64,000 bases of DNA from Pseudomonas kribbensis. GTDB lineage: Bacteria; Pseudomonadota; Gammaproteobacteria; Pseudomonadales; Pseudomonadaceae. Positions 1 to 7,741 of the stretch are shown here, one piece after another; the stretch's first letter is position 1, and the number at the start of each line of letters is the position of its first letter. Under the pieces are notes generated by a model, which was given only the letters and a program-made list of their open reading frames with translations, had not been told where the DNA came from and did not search any database. A program made the position numbers and the translations under genes. The stretch is taken from assembly GCF_003352185.1 (NCBI RefSeq), contig NZ_CP029608.1, positions 4,754,501-4,818,500 on the forward strand, in the 5' to 3' direction.

Positions 1-1659
1 CCGTTCTACAGCCCTCATCAGACCTATGTTGCCTTCCTGCACAAGATCATCAAAAGCGAGCTCGGACCATCGATATTTGTTGGCTATGGAAAGCACTAAA
101 CGAAGGTTAGAAAGGATCATCCTTTCTCGCGCAGCTTCCTGGCGTCGAATAGCAGAGGAGAAGCCTGCACCTGCCAAATCACAATCCGCCTTCCTCGAAA
201 GCTCAATGAGAAAAATTCGGGAAAGATTTGCAGCGGCAAGTCCACTTCGGACTTTCACGTAATCGTTGCCAGCAGAGCGTGCAGCTGAAACCGAGGAGAC
301 AAAGGTTGTTGCGATCGAATCGAGTCCGATCTTATCCTCTTCGTAATCTGCCTCCTCATTGGAGGGCATCTCACTGGAGTTTTCGCTTACGTCACCTTCA
401 CTAGCTGGATCATCGCGAGAGGTGAAGCTCTCATGACTCGCCTGGCCTCGGGCTACTTTGTCGGCAGCTTCGAAAACAAAAGTAAGTCCTGAGGGCCAGC
501 GTGAGAGCGCATCCAGGGCCTGAGCCCTTGCCTCCTCCATTTCCCGGCCCAATGCAATTTCCTCAGCAGCCAGAAGCAGGTCTTTCTTTAAGCCCTTAGC
601 GTAAAATCTCAGCGGTTCGTTACGACCCGATGCGAGGTCTTCTGCGAACTCCAAGGCTTCTGATAGCTTTAATTCTTCATCAACTGACGGCTCGACAAGA
701 TCAGACTGATCGGTAATCTCCGACCACTCATCGATCAAGACTCCAAGATCGCCTAAAACGAAAGTCAGAAGACGCTCAGTTTCCTCATTGCGGGAGAGAT
801 CACCCTCACGGCATACATCGATAAGAGCTGATTTGGGTACTGTCCCTTCTCGTAAACCCCGGAAGAATAAGCCACGTAGATCAGCACGATCCTCACTGGT
901 TAAAGGAAGCGATCTTTCTGGAAGAAACAGATCGACATCGTCCCACTCCACATCAGTGTCGATCGCTTTGAACTTGCCTATCGTTCCTTGAAGTGTGCTG
1001 ATTTCTTCGGCTACGGCCATGTTGCCCTGCGGGGCAACCACTTCAGACTCCGCTTCCCAGTCATCCTCAAACCCCAAGTCGAGAGGCTCGTCGTCGAGTT
1101 CAATCAGGTCTTCGTGCGCCTTTGTCTCGAAGGGAACGGCATCCTCGTCAGCTCGGATCGTTTCCGCCTCGCGGATGACGAGTTCAAAAGATGGGTGATT
1201 TCCAGACGCGAGCACTTCATCAACCTGAGGTGGCACCTTAACCGCTTCATCTTCTATGTCGTTATGCGGCGATTCGCTCTGGACCGAGTGAGGGAGTAAC
1301 TCTCCGGCGCTTACATCACTCTGAAGCGAATTTTCAGTGCCCACATCGCTTACTTGGAAGGAAAAACCAAGTGCTTCTCGCAATAGGTCAATACATTGAG
1401 CACAGTTACTCTTCTCCGCGTAAGCGAGAGCAGTTCGGCCTTCGGGATCGAGCAACTCTGGTTTTGCTCCAGCAGCCAACAGAAGCCGTACAATGCCGTT
1501 TTTCTTTCGAGCAGAGGCAAGCATTAGAGGCGTAGCGCCTGCCCCATCGCGAGCGTCAAGATCGTCGCCACGCGCGATATGGAGTTTGACTGCAACCTCC
1601 ACACCGGCAATGGTCGCCATACGGAGCAAGGGGTTCAATTTAGCCACGGTGCTACCCAC
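1..1659 (-). CDS. Ankyrin-repeat / sigma-70 fusion protein, C-terminus beyond the window
   Basis: The minus strand is open without a stop from 1677 to the window edge, giving at least 553 residues from a GTG at 1659 (GTG 1647 and ATG 1620 are alternatives; none has a strong Shine-Dalgarno). Residues about 13-95 hold two or three ankyrin repeats ([35 protein letters not shown]). A very acidic linker follows to about 235. Residues about 260-315 resemble sigma region 1.1 ([15 protein letters not shown]), about 344-405 region 1.2 ([10 protein letters not shown], then [12 protein letters not shown]), and 506-553 region 2.1-2.2 ([28 protein letters not shown]). Regions 2.3-4 should lie to the left. 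The order matches a primary sigma factor with an ankyrin domain in front, so a promoter-specificity or decoy role on RNA polymerase is inferred. The codons are less GC-rich than the core genes further right, and vsr lies beside it. I do not know a named family for it. Confidence 0.8.
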   Translation of the reverse strand, partial: MGSTVAKLNPLLRMATIAGVEVAVKLHIARGDDLDARDGAGATPLMLASARKKNGIVRLLLAAGAKPELLDPEGRTALAYAEKSNCAQCIDLLREALGFSFQVSDVGTENSLQSDVSAGELLPHSVQSESPHNDIEDEAVKVPPQVDEVLASGNHPSFELVIREAETIRADEDAVPFETKAHEDLIELDDEPLDLGFEDDWEAESEVVAPQGNMAVAEEISTLQGTIGKFKAIDTDVEWDDVDLFLPERSLPLTSEDRADLRGLFFRGLREGTVPKSALIDVCREGDLSRNEETERLLTFVLGDLGVLIDEWSEITDQSDLVEPSVDEELKLSEALEFAEDLASGRNEPLRFYAKGLKKDLLLAAEEIALGREMEEARAQALDALSRWPSGLTFVFEAADKVARGQASHESFTSRDDPASEGDVSENSSEMPSNEEADYEEDKIGLDSIATTFVSSVSAARSAGNDYVKVRSGLAAANLSRIFLIELSRKADCDLAGAGFSSAIRRQEAARERMILSNLRLVLSIANKYRWSELAFDDLVQEGNIGLMRAVER

Positions 1660-1680
1660 ATGCCCAAGCGATTCGACTTA

Positions 1681-2227
1681 AAAGTCACTCCCACATCAAT
1701 CAGTTGAGAAATGACTTTGCTACATCCTTCTTTTTTCAGAACCGACTCCTTGTTCATGCTTCCATTTGCAAGCTCATACCCCTTAGTGCTGACACTAATT
1801 TGGCCTAATGAGAACGCGGTTGAATGTGGTGCGAGGCCTTCCCGAAGTCACTTACGTTTTCCTCAAAGAGGAGCACAGTGGCGCAACGCCATCCACAATA
1901 TCCACTTGTTAAAGGCACGTAAAGGACAGACCAAGGATGCCTATCACTACACTGATTCGGGTTGTCAGCGCTTGCATTTCTGAGCAGCCACGCGTTGCTT
2001 ATCTTTTAGTAAATACAGTACCGATCGTCTGAAAATATTGGTGCCCTACAGGTAAATTCGTCCGACAGGCAGCACATTGGATACGCCAAGATATGTTTTT
2101 CAACTGGGGGTATAGGCATGACTTTCCGAGAAGATGCAATCTCGACTACCTCCCCGAACCATTGATGTCATGTTTCGAGCGCCGCGAAAAAATCGAATCA
2201 ATGGACTAGTACGGATGCCTACATTGG
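1681..2227. other. Gene-free stretch between the ankyrin-sigma gene and vsr
   Basis: About 550 bases with no convincing gene. Open frames exist on both strands (for example minus-strand codons upstream of the ankyrin-sigma start reading ELANGSMNKESVLKKEG), but none has family similarity or a good ribosome binding site. Composition is AT-richer than the chromosome average. It probably carries the promoters of the two divergent genes plus remnant sequence. Confidence 0.4.
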
Positions 2228-2647
2228 ATGAGCGCAGACATTGTCTCCCCCGAACACCGCTCGAAGATCATGTCAATGATCAAGGGCAAAAACACCAAGC
2301 CTGAAATGGTCGTGCGTTCGATGTGCCATGAATTGGGATTTCGTTATCGCCTGCATCGAAAAGATCTGCCAGGTTCGCCTGATCTGGTATTCCCCAAGCA
2401 CCGATTATGTATCTTCGTCCACGGCTGCTTTTGGCACCGACACCCGGGCTGCAAATATGCGTACACACCAAAAAGCAGACTCGACTTTTGGCTTCCTAAA
2501 CTCGCGAAGAATGTTGAGCGGGACTTGCAGGTGCAGGAGAAGCTGAAGGAGCTTGGTTGGAAAGTAGTGATCGTTTGGGAGTGCCACACCAAAGACAGAG
2601 AAATCCTACACAATGAAATCCGTTCTGCATTTGATTTGAATGCTTAG
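2228..2647 (+). CDS. vsr: Very-short-patch mismatch repair endonuclease Vsr
   Basis: 139 residues, the usual Vsr length. Vsr nicks 5' to the mismatched T of T:G pairs that arise by deamination of 5-methylcytosine, starting short-patch repair. The diagnostic stretch is present: catalytic Asp52 in PGSPD, then FVHGCFWHRH with Cys67, His70 and His72, Cys75, and a late Cys119 in IVWEC, matching the zinc and active-site residues of the E. coli enzyme. The N-terminal RSKIMSMIKGKNTKPE is the typical Vsr start. vsr normally sits beside a cytosine-5 methyltransferase gene; none is seen here, since the left neighbour is the divergent ankyrin-sigma gene and the right is phage-like. The methylase may lie outside the window or may have been lost. 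The start ATG is the only reasonable one, although its Shine-Dalgarno is poor. Confidence 0.95.
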   Translation: MSADIVSPEHRSKIMSMIKGKNTKPEMVVRSMCHELGFRYRLHRKDLPGSPDLVFPKHRLCIFVHGCFWHRHPGCKYAYTPKSRLDFWLPKLAKNVERDLQVQEKLKELGWKVVIVWECHTKDREILHNEIRSAFDLNA

Positions 2648-2705
2648 ACCTACGGGAATTGAGCAAATAGTCGATGATCATTTTTATAGGATTGACCACG
2701 CCGCT

Positions 2706-2932
2706 TTGAAGCCCTAGGCTTCTGTTCCGGCGCCTAAGAAACGCCTCAACCAGAGCGGTCCTCCGCACCCGACAGTCATGCGGCTTTTTTTCGTCTGCGG
2801 TTTCTCTACGCCTGCGAAAAGTCCCGTTATGTCGGGAGTGGGCGAATACAAGACCCGAAAGGGGAATATGTCCGGCCCGTCTCTGGTGGGTTTCTTAGCT
2901 CCCGACACCCTTAACGAATGCCCTAAGAAAGC
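2706..2932 (+). ncRNA. Candidate structured leader / C4-like RNA upstream of the BRO-N gene
   Basis: Several complementary segments are visible and compete with each other. GTTTCTTAG (2890-2898) can pair with CTAAGAAAC (2734-2742) or, as TTTCTTAG, with CTAAGAAA (2923-2930). The second pairing makes a hairpin whose loop shows CTCCCGAC (2899-2906). That loop is complementary to GTCGGGAG (2831-2838), and its CTCCCG part is complementary to CGGGAG (3023-3028) in the ribosome binding site of the BRO-N gene. Small hairpins GAAGCC-CTA-GGCTTC (near 2708) and TCCCG-TTATGT-CGGGA (near 2822) add to this. In P1/P7-type phages, C4 antisense RNA transcribed ahead of the antirepressor gene pairs with that gene's ribosome binding site. 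The arrangement looks alike, but homology to C4 is my inference. Confidence 0.35.
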
Positions 2933-2975
2933 AGCCAGAGGTAAATGGAAATGCCTGACTACTCAGCCTTCATGA
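2778..2975 (+). CDS. Possible small protein (65 aa) overlapping the structured leader
   Basis: An ATG-started frame of 65 codons lies inside the structured segment upstream of the BRO-N gene. The product starts MRLFFVCGFSTPAKSP and ends KWKCLTTQPS; it has no membrane segment or recognised domain. Phage immunity regions of the P1/P4 kind often carry a short ash/icd-type frame just before the antirepressor, and this frame has the same position. There is no clear Shine-Dalgarno, so it may equally be a chance frame through structured RNA. Confidence 0.25.
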   Translation: MRLFFVCGFSTPAKSPVMSGVGEYKTRKGNMSGPSLVGFLAPDTLNECPKKAARGKWKCLTTQPS

Positions 2976-3010
2976 TGAAAGCGAATCGCTGTACCCGCCG
3001 TTTGAATCCC

Positions 3011-3032
3011 GTGCTCCCTACCCGGGAGGCAC
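3011..3032 (+). promoter_or_regulatory. Hairpin covering the BRO-N ribosome binding site
   Basis: GTGCTCCC (3011-3018) can pair with GGGAGGCAC (3024-3032) around a TACCC loop with one bulged base. The right arm contains GGGAGG, the Shine-Dalgarno for the ATG at 3036, so the folded form should block initiation. The upstream loop CTCCCG at 2899-2904 could compete for the same bases. Confidence 0.5.
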
Positions 3033-3035
3033 GCC

Positions 3036-3545
3036 ATGTCTGAACCACTTCTTCCAACTCGATTTGTCCGCAACAAAACCCACCTGCATGCCCTTCTGGT
3101 GGAGAACCAGGCCTGGTTCTGCGTCCATGAACTGGGGCGGCTGATGGGTAAATATCTGGATGAGCGACAGCTGCGCAAACTCGATGCCGATCAGCGACAG
3201 ATGATGTGCGTGGAGACCTACGGCGAGCCCGGAGAACATCTGATGGTGAGCGAGTCAGGTGTGTATGCGCTGCTGATCTATCACTACTGCCCTGAGTATC
3301 GACAGCTTCGCGAGTGGGTGACGCATCAGGTTGTGCCTGCGCTGCGAGATGCCCGTCCGACGCGCTCGGTTGAGCGTCCGATACTGAGTGTTTTGAGCTG
3401 GCCCAAGATGTCGTTGAGCACGTTGCACTGGCAGGATGAGCCATGGATTCGGTTGCGGGATATGCCGTGTTTGCTGGCGGAGGATCCGTTTAATCGTCAG
3501 GAATCCTGGTGGCGTAAAGCTTCACGAATGCTGCGTAGTTACTGA
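3036..3545 (+). CDS. BRO-N domain protein, phage antirepressor-like
   Basis: 169 residues. The N-terminal 100 follow the BRO-N / phage antirepressor pattern: a short beta-rich start, VENQAWFCVHELGRLMG as the helix-turn-helix-like part, then SESGVYALLIYH and LREWVTHQVVPALR, the standard end of the domain. No Ant or KilA-C domain is recognisable in the last 60 residues, so it belongs to the short Pseudomonas versions that consist of little more than BRO-N. Such proteins bind DNA or repressors in prophages; here no other phage gene is visible, so its target is unknown. The GGGAGG ribosome binding site is strong but lies in a hairpin, and a strong terminator follows six bases after the stop. Confidence 0.85.
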   Translation: MSEPLLPTRFVRNKTHLHALLVENQAWFCVHELGRLMGKYLDERQLRKLDADQRQMMCVETYGEPGEHLMVSESGVYALLIYHYCPEYRQLREWVTHQVVPALRDARPTRSVERPILSVLSWPKMSLSTLHWQDEPWIRLRDMPCLLAEDPFNRQESWWRKASRMLRSY

Positions 3546-3550
3546 TATCA

Positions 3551-3587
3551 AAAAACCGCTGCTTGAAAACTCAAGCAGCGGTTTTTT
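3551..3587 (+). terminator. Rho-independent terminator after the BRO-N gene
   Basis: AAACCGCTGCTTGA pairs perfectly with TCAAGCAGCGGTTT around an AAAC loop, followed by a T run. Confidence 0.95.
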
Positions 3588-3718
3588 ATGACCCGAAGTG
3601 TCGGGGACAGCCAGTCCTCGGCAGACGGGTTCTGCATCATCCTGAAAACAATCAGTGCAACCCACCCCTCCACCCGCTATTAATAACCCCTCCCCCACTC
3701 AAGGACCCGAGCCCCACC

Positions 3719-4705
3719 ATGAAATTCGACCTCGCCTACTGCCTCAGCCTCGACGACAAACTGTCGATCTATGACGTTCGCGATCTCAATTTCGATGAGA
3801 CGGTGGCGTTCGACTCCACCAAGGAACACTTCCAATGCCCCAACAACGCCTGCCGTGCGGCGTTCGATGCTTCCAACGAGTTGGGTACGTTCAACGCCAA
3901 GAACGTGAATTACGTGCGCACGCCGCACTTCAAGAATCTGCCTGGTACGCAGCATGTGGCGGGTTGTCCGTATGTGAGTGTGAAGACGTCGGCGTCTGGG
4001 GTTGAGGCGGCGGATGGGGAAACGGATGACGGGCGTGAGGAGCATTTCCCGTCGGAGTTGTTACTGACGCGCCGTGAGTATGTGCGCAAGCCTGCCGCGC
4101 CTGCGGGGGCGGCGGATGTGTTGCGGGATGATCCGGTGCGGGTGGCGGCTACCCCCTCAAAAGAGTCGCCGAGTCGTGACACGGCGCCGGACAAGACCAG
4201 CGTCTTCGCTCACCCCGTGGAGTGTTTTGTGTCGAACTTCGCGGACAGGGATTTGCTCAAGCGCATGCCATTGAAGATTGGCGAGCATACGGCGCCGTAC
4301 AGTTCGTTCTTCAAGAAGATCGAGTACTTGATGGACAACAAGGGGCTGATTTACTGGGGCCGGATCAAGAAGATCGAGGACTTCCACAGCGCCAGTTTCC
4401 GGATCGATTTCGAGGACAAGGTCTGGTTCAAGAAGCCGGATGACAGCAAGAAGAAGCCTTATCCGGTCAGTGTCTATCTCAACAAAAAGCTGATCGACAA
4501 CTACCGCAAGCGCAAGGCGTTTCTGGAAGAGATCAAGCACGCCATCGACAGCGACAAGGAGTTGTTCTGCTTCTTCTATGGTGTGACGCCGGAGTTGAAG
4601 CAGGTGCCGGGCAAGAAGAACCCCGAAAAGCCTTTCGAGGTCTTCAATGCCAATATCGAGAACCTGGATCACTTCATCATTCGTGAAGCGCCGGGGCTGG
4701 CGTGA
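3719..4705 (+). CDS. Conserved-looking hypothetical protein with an N-terminal Cys/His cluster
   Basis: 328 residues from ATG 3719, where the product becomes protein-like (MKFDLAYCLSLDDKLSIYDV); the frame stays open further upstream but crosses the preceding terminator. Cys40, Cys45, His70, His79 and Cys83 (FQCPNNACRAAF ... TPHFKNLPGTQHVAGC) could bind zinc. The spacing recalls the small metal-binding front domain of CoiA-like proteins, which is only a resemblance. Residues 95-160 are low-complexity, rich in Ala, Asp, Glu and Pro. The rest is a charged mixed alpha/beta region (SSFFKKIEYLMDNKGLIYWGR, VSVYLNKKLIDNYRKRKAF) containing no motif I recognise. No signal peptide or membrane segment. 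It lies between the phage-like gene and core genes; its codon use is like the core's. Confidence 0.75.
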   Translation: MKFDLAYCLSLDDKLSIYDVRDLNFDETVAFDSTKEHFQCPNNACRAAFDASNELGTFNAKNVNYVRTPHFKNLPGTQHVAGCPYVSVKTSASGVEAADGETDDGREEHFPSELLLTRREYVRKPAAPAGAADVLRDDPVRVAATPSKESPSRDTAPDKTSVFAHPVECFVSNFADRDLLKRMPLKIGEHTAPYSSFFKKIEYLMDNKGLIYWGRIKKIEDFHSASFRIDFEDKVWFKKPDDSKKKPYPVSVYLNKKLIDNYRKRKAFLEEIKHAIDSDKELFCFFYGVTPELKQVPGKKNPEKPFEVFNANIENLDHFIIREAPGLA

Positions 4706-4708
4706 TGG

Positions 4709-5863
4709 TCAGCCCTGGGGCAGTTGCAGTTTGAGGGCGCCGGGGTGTTGTTTGACGACTGAGTACGGCAGAACACTCCAGTCCACGAATCCGCACACTG
4801 CCGCGACATGCGGATACGACGGATCAAACTTGATGCCATGCTCCGTGAAGTACCAACCCATGAATTGCCAGGGATCGCTCTCGTCGTAGTGACAGTCGTT
4901 ATCGCCCTCTGCGGTGACGGTCATTTGCCGGGGATACAGTTTCAGCAACTGTGCGACCAGCCAGGGCGCCAACTCTGTAGTCCGGTATTTCGACCAGGCA
5001 TCAGAGGAACCGGGTGATCCCGCATTGAAATCATCGCGTTGTTCATAGTGCAGCGGCTGACCTTGCCCTACCCACAAAACGTCCTCGAGCGTCAGTGTCT
5101 GACCGGTTGTGGCATCGAAGTTGAGCGCGTCGTTGCTTTGGTCCGGGTAGGCGCCGCCACAGTAATAATCCGTTGAAATCCGCACACTCATTACCGAAGG
5201 CGTCATCCACAGAGGTTGGCTGGATTGAGAGTAATCACCCGAGCAACCGAAATACGCGATCACCTCCCCCCACAATCGGCCCATCAATTGTTGGTTGATG
5301 CGTTGACGCACTTGCGGGGAATAACCGGACACCACTTCAAAAAGCGAAGCCTGTGATTTGGGCTCGCTCCACCATTGCAGTGTGTAGCCCATGAAAGTTT
5401 CGGTTTTGCCCTTTTGCAGTTTCATTCCTTGCAGCCGCAGGTACTCGTAAGGGGCCGTCTCACGCAGGCTGACGATATAGGGCAATGAGTCGACGGGGGC
5501 TTGCGGAATCATTGCAGGCTGCAACTCAACCTTGAGGGTTTTCCCGGCCGGATTACTCCACTCACCGGACCAATTGCTCCCGATCGCCTGTAAACGAAGC
5601 GTTGGACGGGAGTCTCCGTCCATCATCGAACCTTCGCTGAGTTCGAGCGTGTCCCCATCCCTGGAACCTTCGAGCTCCAGATCCTTTCGGTACTTCTGGT
5701 AGAAGTAACGCCCCTCTCCGGTTCGGGTATTTACCTCCAGAACAATCGCCGTCTTGCCCAGCGTTCCCGTGTAAACCTGAGTAGCGTTTTCAGCCCATGC
5801 CAGGGGATGGAAGAAAACGGCGAGTACTAAAATGCCGGAAAGGCGCAACAATCCGTGAAACAT
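4709..5863 (-). CDS. Secreted protein with a DUF3298/RsiV-like C-terminal domain
   Basis: 384 residues from ATG 5863, which has AAGGAAG seven bases upstream. Residues 1-25 are a signal peptide (LLRLSGILVLAVFFHPLAWA, cleavage near WAEN), so the product is exported. The middle part (residues about 28-110) is a beta-rich segment (TGTLGKTAIVLEV, GEGRYFYQKYRKDLELEG). The last 200 residues carry the pattern of DUF3298 proteins: ISTDYYCGGAYP, then LNFDATTGQTLTLEDVLW, and a late WYFTEHGIKFDPSYPHVAAVCG. The family is found in periplasmic and lipoprotein-like proteins; its biochemical role is not known to me. It converges with the preceding gene (stops only a few bases apart) and shares its upstream side with the TauE/SafE gene 89 bases away. 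Confidence 0.75.
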   Translation of the reverse strand: MFHGLLRLSGILVLAVFFHPLAWAENATQVYTGTLGKTAIVLEVNTRTGEGRYFYQKYRKDLELEGSRDGDTLELSEGSMMDGDSRPTLRLQAIGSNWSGEWSNPAGKTLKVELQPAMIPQAPVDSLPYIVSLRETAPYEYLRLQGMKLQKGKTETFMGYTLQWWSEPKSQASLFEVVSGYSPQVRQRINQQLMGRLWGEVIAYFGCSGDYSQSSQPLWMTPSVMSVRISTDYYCGGAYPDQSNDALNFDATTGQTLTLEDVLWVGQGQPLHYEQRDDFNAGSPGSSDAWSKYRTTELAPWLVAQLLKLYPRQMTVTAEGDNDCHYDESDPWQFMGWYFTEHGIKFDPSYPHVAAVCGFVDWSVLPYSVVKQHPGALKLQLPQG

Positions 5864-5952
5864 CAATTCTTCCTTGAGCAAGCGGGCAAATGCCGCAAAA
5901 AGTGACCGCGGATTATGTCGATGTTGTAGCGGGGAATCGAGCTTCGTCCGGA

Positions 5953-6768
5953 TCAACTCACGCACATGCTGATCATCACAATCATCAACAATCCGATATA
6001 CACCCAAGCATGCACCCGATCCGGTATCCGCCCGATCCACGGCGTCGCCAGTCGAATCCCCAGCATCGAGCCCAGCGTCAGCACCGCAAACGCCAGCAGA
6101 TTCACATACCCGATAAACCATGGTCCGAGTTTTGTCTCGCTGAACCCTGCCATCAACATGTAAGTCAGCGTCCCCGCCAGCGCCACCGGCACGCTCAATG
6201 GATTGGCCATGGAAGTGGCCTGCGACATGCTCAACCCGCAACGCCGCAACAACGGCACGGTCATGACGCTTCCTCCTACACCGAGAAACGTCGCGATGGC
6301 GCCAATGCCTACACCACCGCCAGACGTTTCCAGCGTTCCCAATCGCCGTGGGATGACGCCTTCGGACTGTGTGAGAAAGCCGCGTCGCAGCAGGCAGTCG
6401 ACAATCGTCACGCCAAGGTAGGCGATGAAGGCATAACGGATGATTTCGCCGCTGACCCAAACCGCTGCGATTGCGCCGACGACTGCGCCCAACCCGATGA
6501 ACCCGCCCAAGGGCCACAGGTAATCCCGGATCAGGTTGCCGGCGCGGCGGTGTTTGTCGGTGGCGACCAGGGCGTTGACGATCATCACGCAGGTCGAGGT
6601 GGCGACGGCGATTTGCATGGCTGATAGGCCAATCGGGTCGTCAGCGCCGTGGCTGGCGGTGAGCATGCGGTACAGCAGCGGCACGACGACGAAGCCGCCG
6701 CCGAAGCCGAAGAGCACAGCGGTGACGCCGGTCAGGCAGCCGAAGAGTGTCAGCAGGAGGTAGAACAT
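5953..6768 (-). CDS. TauE/SafE-family anion exporter
   Basis: 271 residues, nearly all in membrane segments (about eight), fitting the TauE/SafE family that exports sulfite, sulfoacetate or related small anions, or takes them up. The family hallmark glycine-rich first helix is clear (LFGFGGGFVVVPLL, residues about 20-33) and is repeated in the second half (GIGAIATFLGVGGSVMTVPLL), the internal duplication of the family. A divergent AraC-type regulator gene begins 112 bases away, so it is the likely controller; the substrate cannot be told from the sequence. Confidence 0.9.
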   Translation of the reverse strand: MFYLLLTLFGCLTGVTAVLFGFGGGFVVVPLLYRMLTASHGADDPIGLSAMQIAVATSTCVMIVNALVATDKHRRAGNLIRDYLWPLGGFIGLGAVVGAIAAVWVSGEIIRYAFIAYLGVTIVDCLLRRGFLTQSEGVIPRRLGTLETSGGGVGIGAIATFLGVGGSVMTVPLLRRCGLSMSQATSMANPLSVPVALAGTLTYMLMAGFSETKLGPWFIGYVNLLAFAVLTLGSMLGIRLATPWIGRIPDRVHAWVYIGLLMIVMISMCVS

Positions 6769-6880
6769 GGCGCGTCGTCCGTTGTTTGGGAGCGGTCGAC
6801 GATAGAGCCGCGGCGCTTGGCCTGCTTCAGCAAGTCAGCCAATAATGTTTGCGTTTACGCCAACTTCCGGGTGCCGCTCG

Positions 6881-7648
6881 ATGCGCAATATTTCGATCAA
6901 TCTGCTGGATGACACGCCGCGCCCGGTGGTGGCGATCGGTACGGATTATTCCCACGGCTATCTGTTGCCACGTCATACGCATCGGCGGGCGCAATTGTTG
7001 TACGGCGCAACCGGGGTGATGCAGGTCAACACGCATGACGGCAACTGGGTGGTGCCGCCGCAGCGAGCGGTGTGGATTCCGCCGGGGGTGGCGCATGAGG
7101 TGTTGATGCTGGGGGTCAGCACCCGCAGCTTGTATATCGAGCCGGGGACGGTGGATCTGAGTGAGCGTTGTCAGGTGATCAGTGTGTCGTCGTTGATGCG
7201 GCAATTACTGATGGAAGCGGTGAAGCTGCCGCTGACGTATGACCTGACCGGGCGCGACGGTGCGCTGATCGATTTGTTGCTGCATGAATTACTGCGCAGT
7301 GCACCGTTGCCGCTGCACATTCCGCTGCCGTCTGACGGAAGACTGCTCGAACTGTGTCAGACCTTTCTGCATCAACCGAATGCCCACCAATCCCCCCAGC
7401 AATGGGCCGATCAGTTGCACATAAGCTTGCGTACCTTCAACAGATTGTTCCGCCAGCAAACCGGCCTGAGTTTCAGTCAATGGCGCCAGCGCGCCTGCGT
7501 GGTATTGGCGCTGGCACGGCTGGCGGCGGGTGAAGCGGTGACGCGGATTGCCCTGGATTTCGGTTATGACAGCCCGGCGGCGTTCTCGACGATGTTCCGT
7601 CGGATCCTAGGTCAGGCACCGTCCGTCTGGTTGGAGGCGGCGAACTAG
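6881..7648 (+). CDS. AraC-family transcriptional regulator with cupin sensor
   Basis: 255 residues from ATG 6881 (MRNISINLLDDTPRP); an in-frame ATG at 6845 would add 12 residues but neither has a strong Shine-Dalgarno. Residues about 20-110 form an AraC-type cupin: LPRHTHRRAQLLYGATGVMQV and VPPQRAVWIPPGVAHEV. The C-terminal 100 residues have the two helix-turn-helix units, HISLRTFNRLFRQQTGLSF and ALDFGYDSPAAFSTMFRRIL. It is divergent from the TauE/SafE exporter, which it probably regulates in response to an unidentified ligand. Confidence 0.9.
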   Translation: MRNISINLLDDTPRPVVAIGTDYSHGYLLPRHTHRRAQLLYGATGVMQVNTHDGNWVVPPQRAVWIPPGVAHEVLMLGVSTRSLYIEPGTVDLSERCQVISVSSLMRQLLMEAVKLPLTYDLTGRDGALIDLLLHELLRSAPLPLHIPLPSDGRLLELCQTFLHQPNAHQSPQQWADQLHISLRTFNRLFRQQTGLSFSQWRQRACVVLALARLAAGEAVTRIALDFGYDSPAAFSTMFRRILGQAPSVWLEAAN

Positions 7649-7687
7649 GGCAAATCAAAAAATGCGTTTGATCCCGGCCGAAAACAA

Positions 7688-7707
7688 CTGTACAAAAACA
7701 CAGTACA
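7688..7707. promoter_or_regulatory. LexA-like box inside a TGTAC/GTACA inverted repeat
   Basis: CTGTACAAAAACACAG (7688-7703) has the CTG-N10-CAG form of a LexA site, and TGTAC (7689-7693) with GTACA (7703-7707) makes an inverted repeat with a nine-base spacer. It sits 35 bases before the small XRE gene, so LexA control or autoregulation is possible. Confidence 0.45.
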
Positions 7708-7741
7708 TTTTTCATCAGCACTCTCGAGCCCGGAGCACACC

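Noticed and set aside
788..1299. Open plus-strand frames opposite the ankyrin-sigma gene
   Set aside because: They are the antisense of the acidic linker and ankyrin coding region; the minus strand has clear sigma and ankyrin signatures.
1711..1983. A 90-codon plus-strand frame before vsr
   Set aside because: No ribosome binding site, no family pattern, and residue use unlike a protein; part of the frame faces the start of the ankyrin-sigma gene.
3000..3035. A tRNA-like 3' end (TTTGAATCCC) before the BRO-N gene
   Set aside because: No acceptor or anticodon arms match; the bases are better explained by the ribosome-binding-site hairpin.
5864..6517. A long N-terminal extension of the secreted DUF3298-like protein
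   Set aside because: It would overlap the TauE/SafE gene in another frame, and the signal peptide with a good Shine-Dalgarno starts at 5863.
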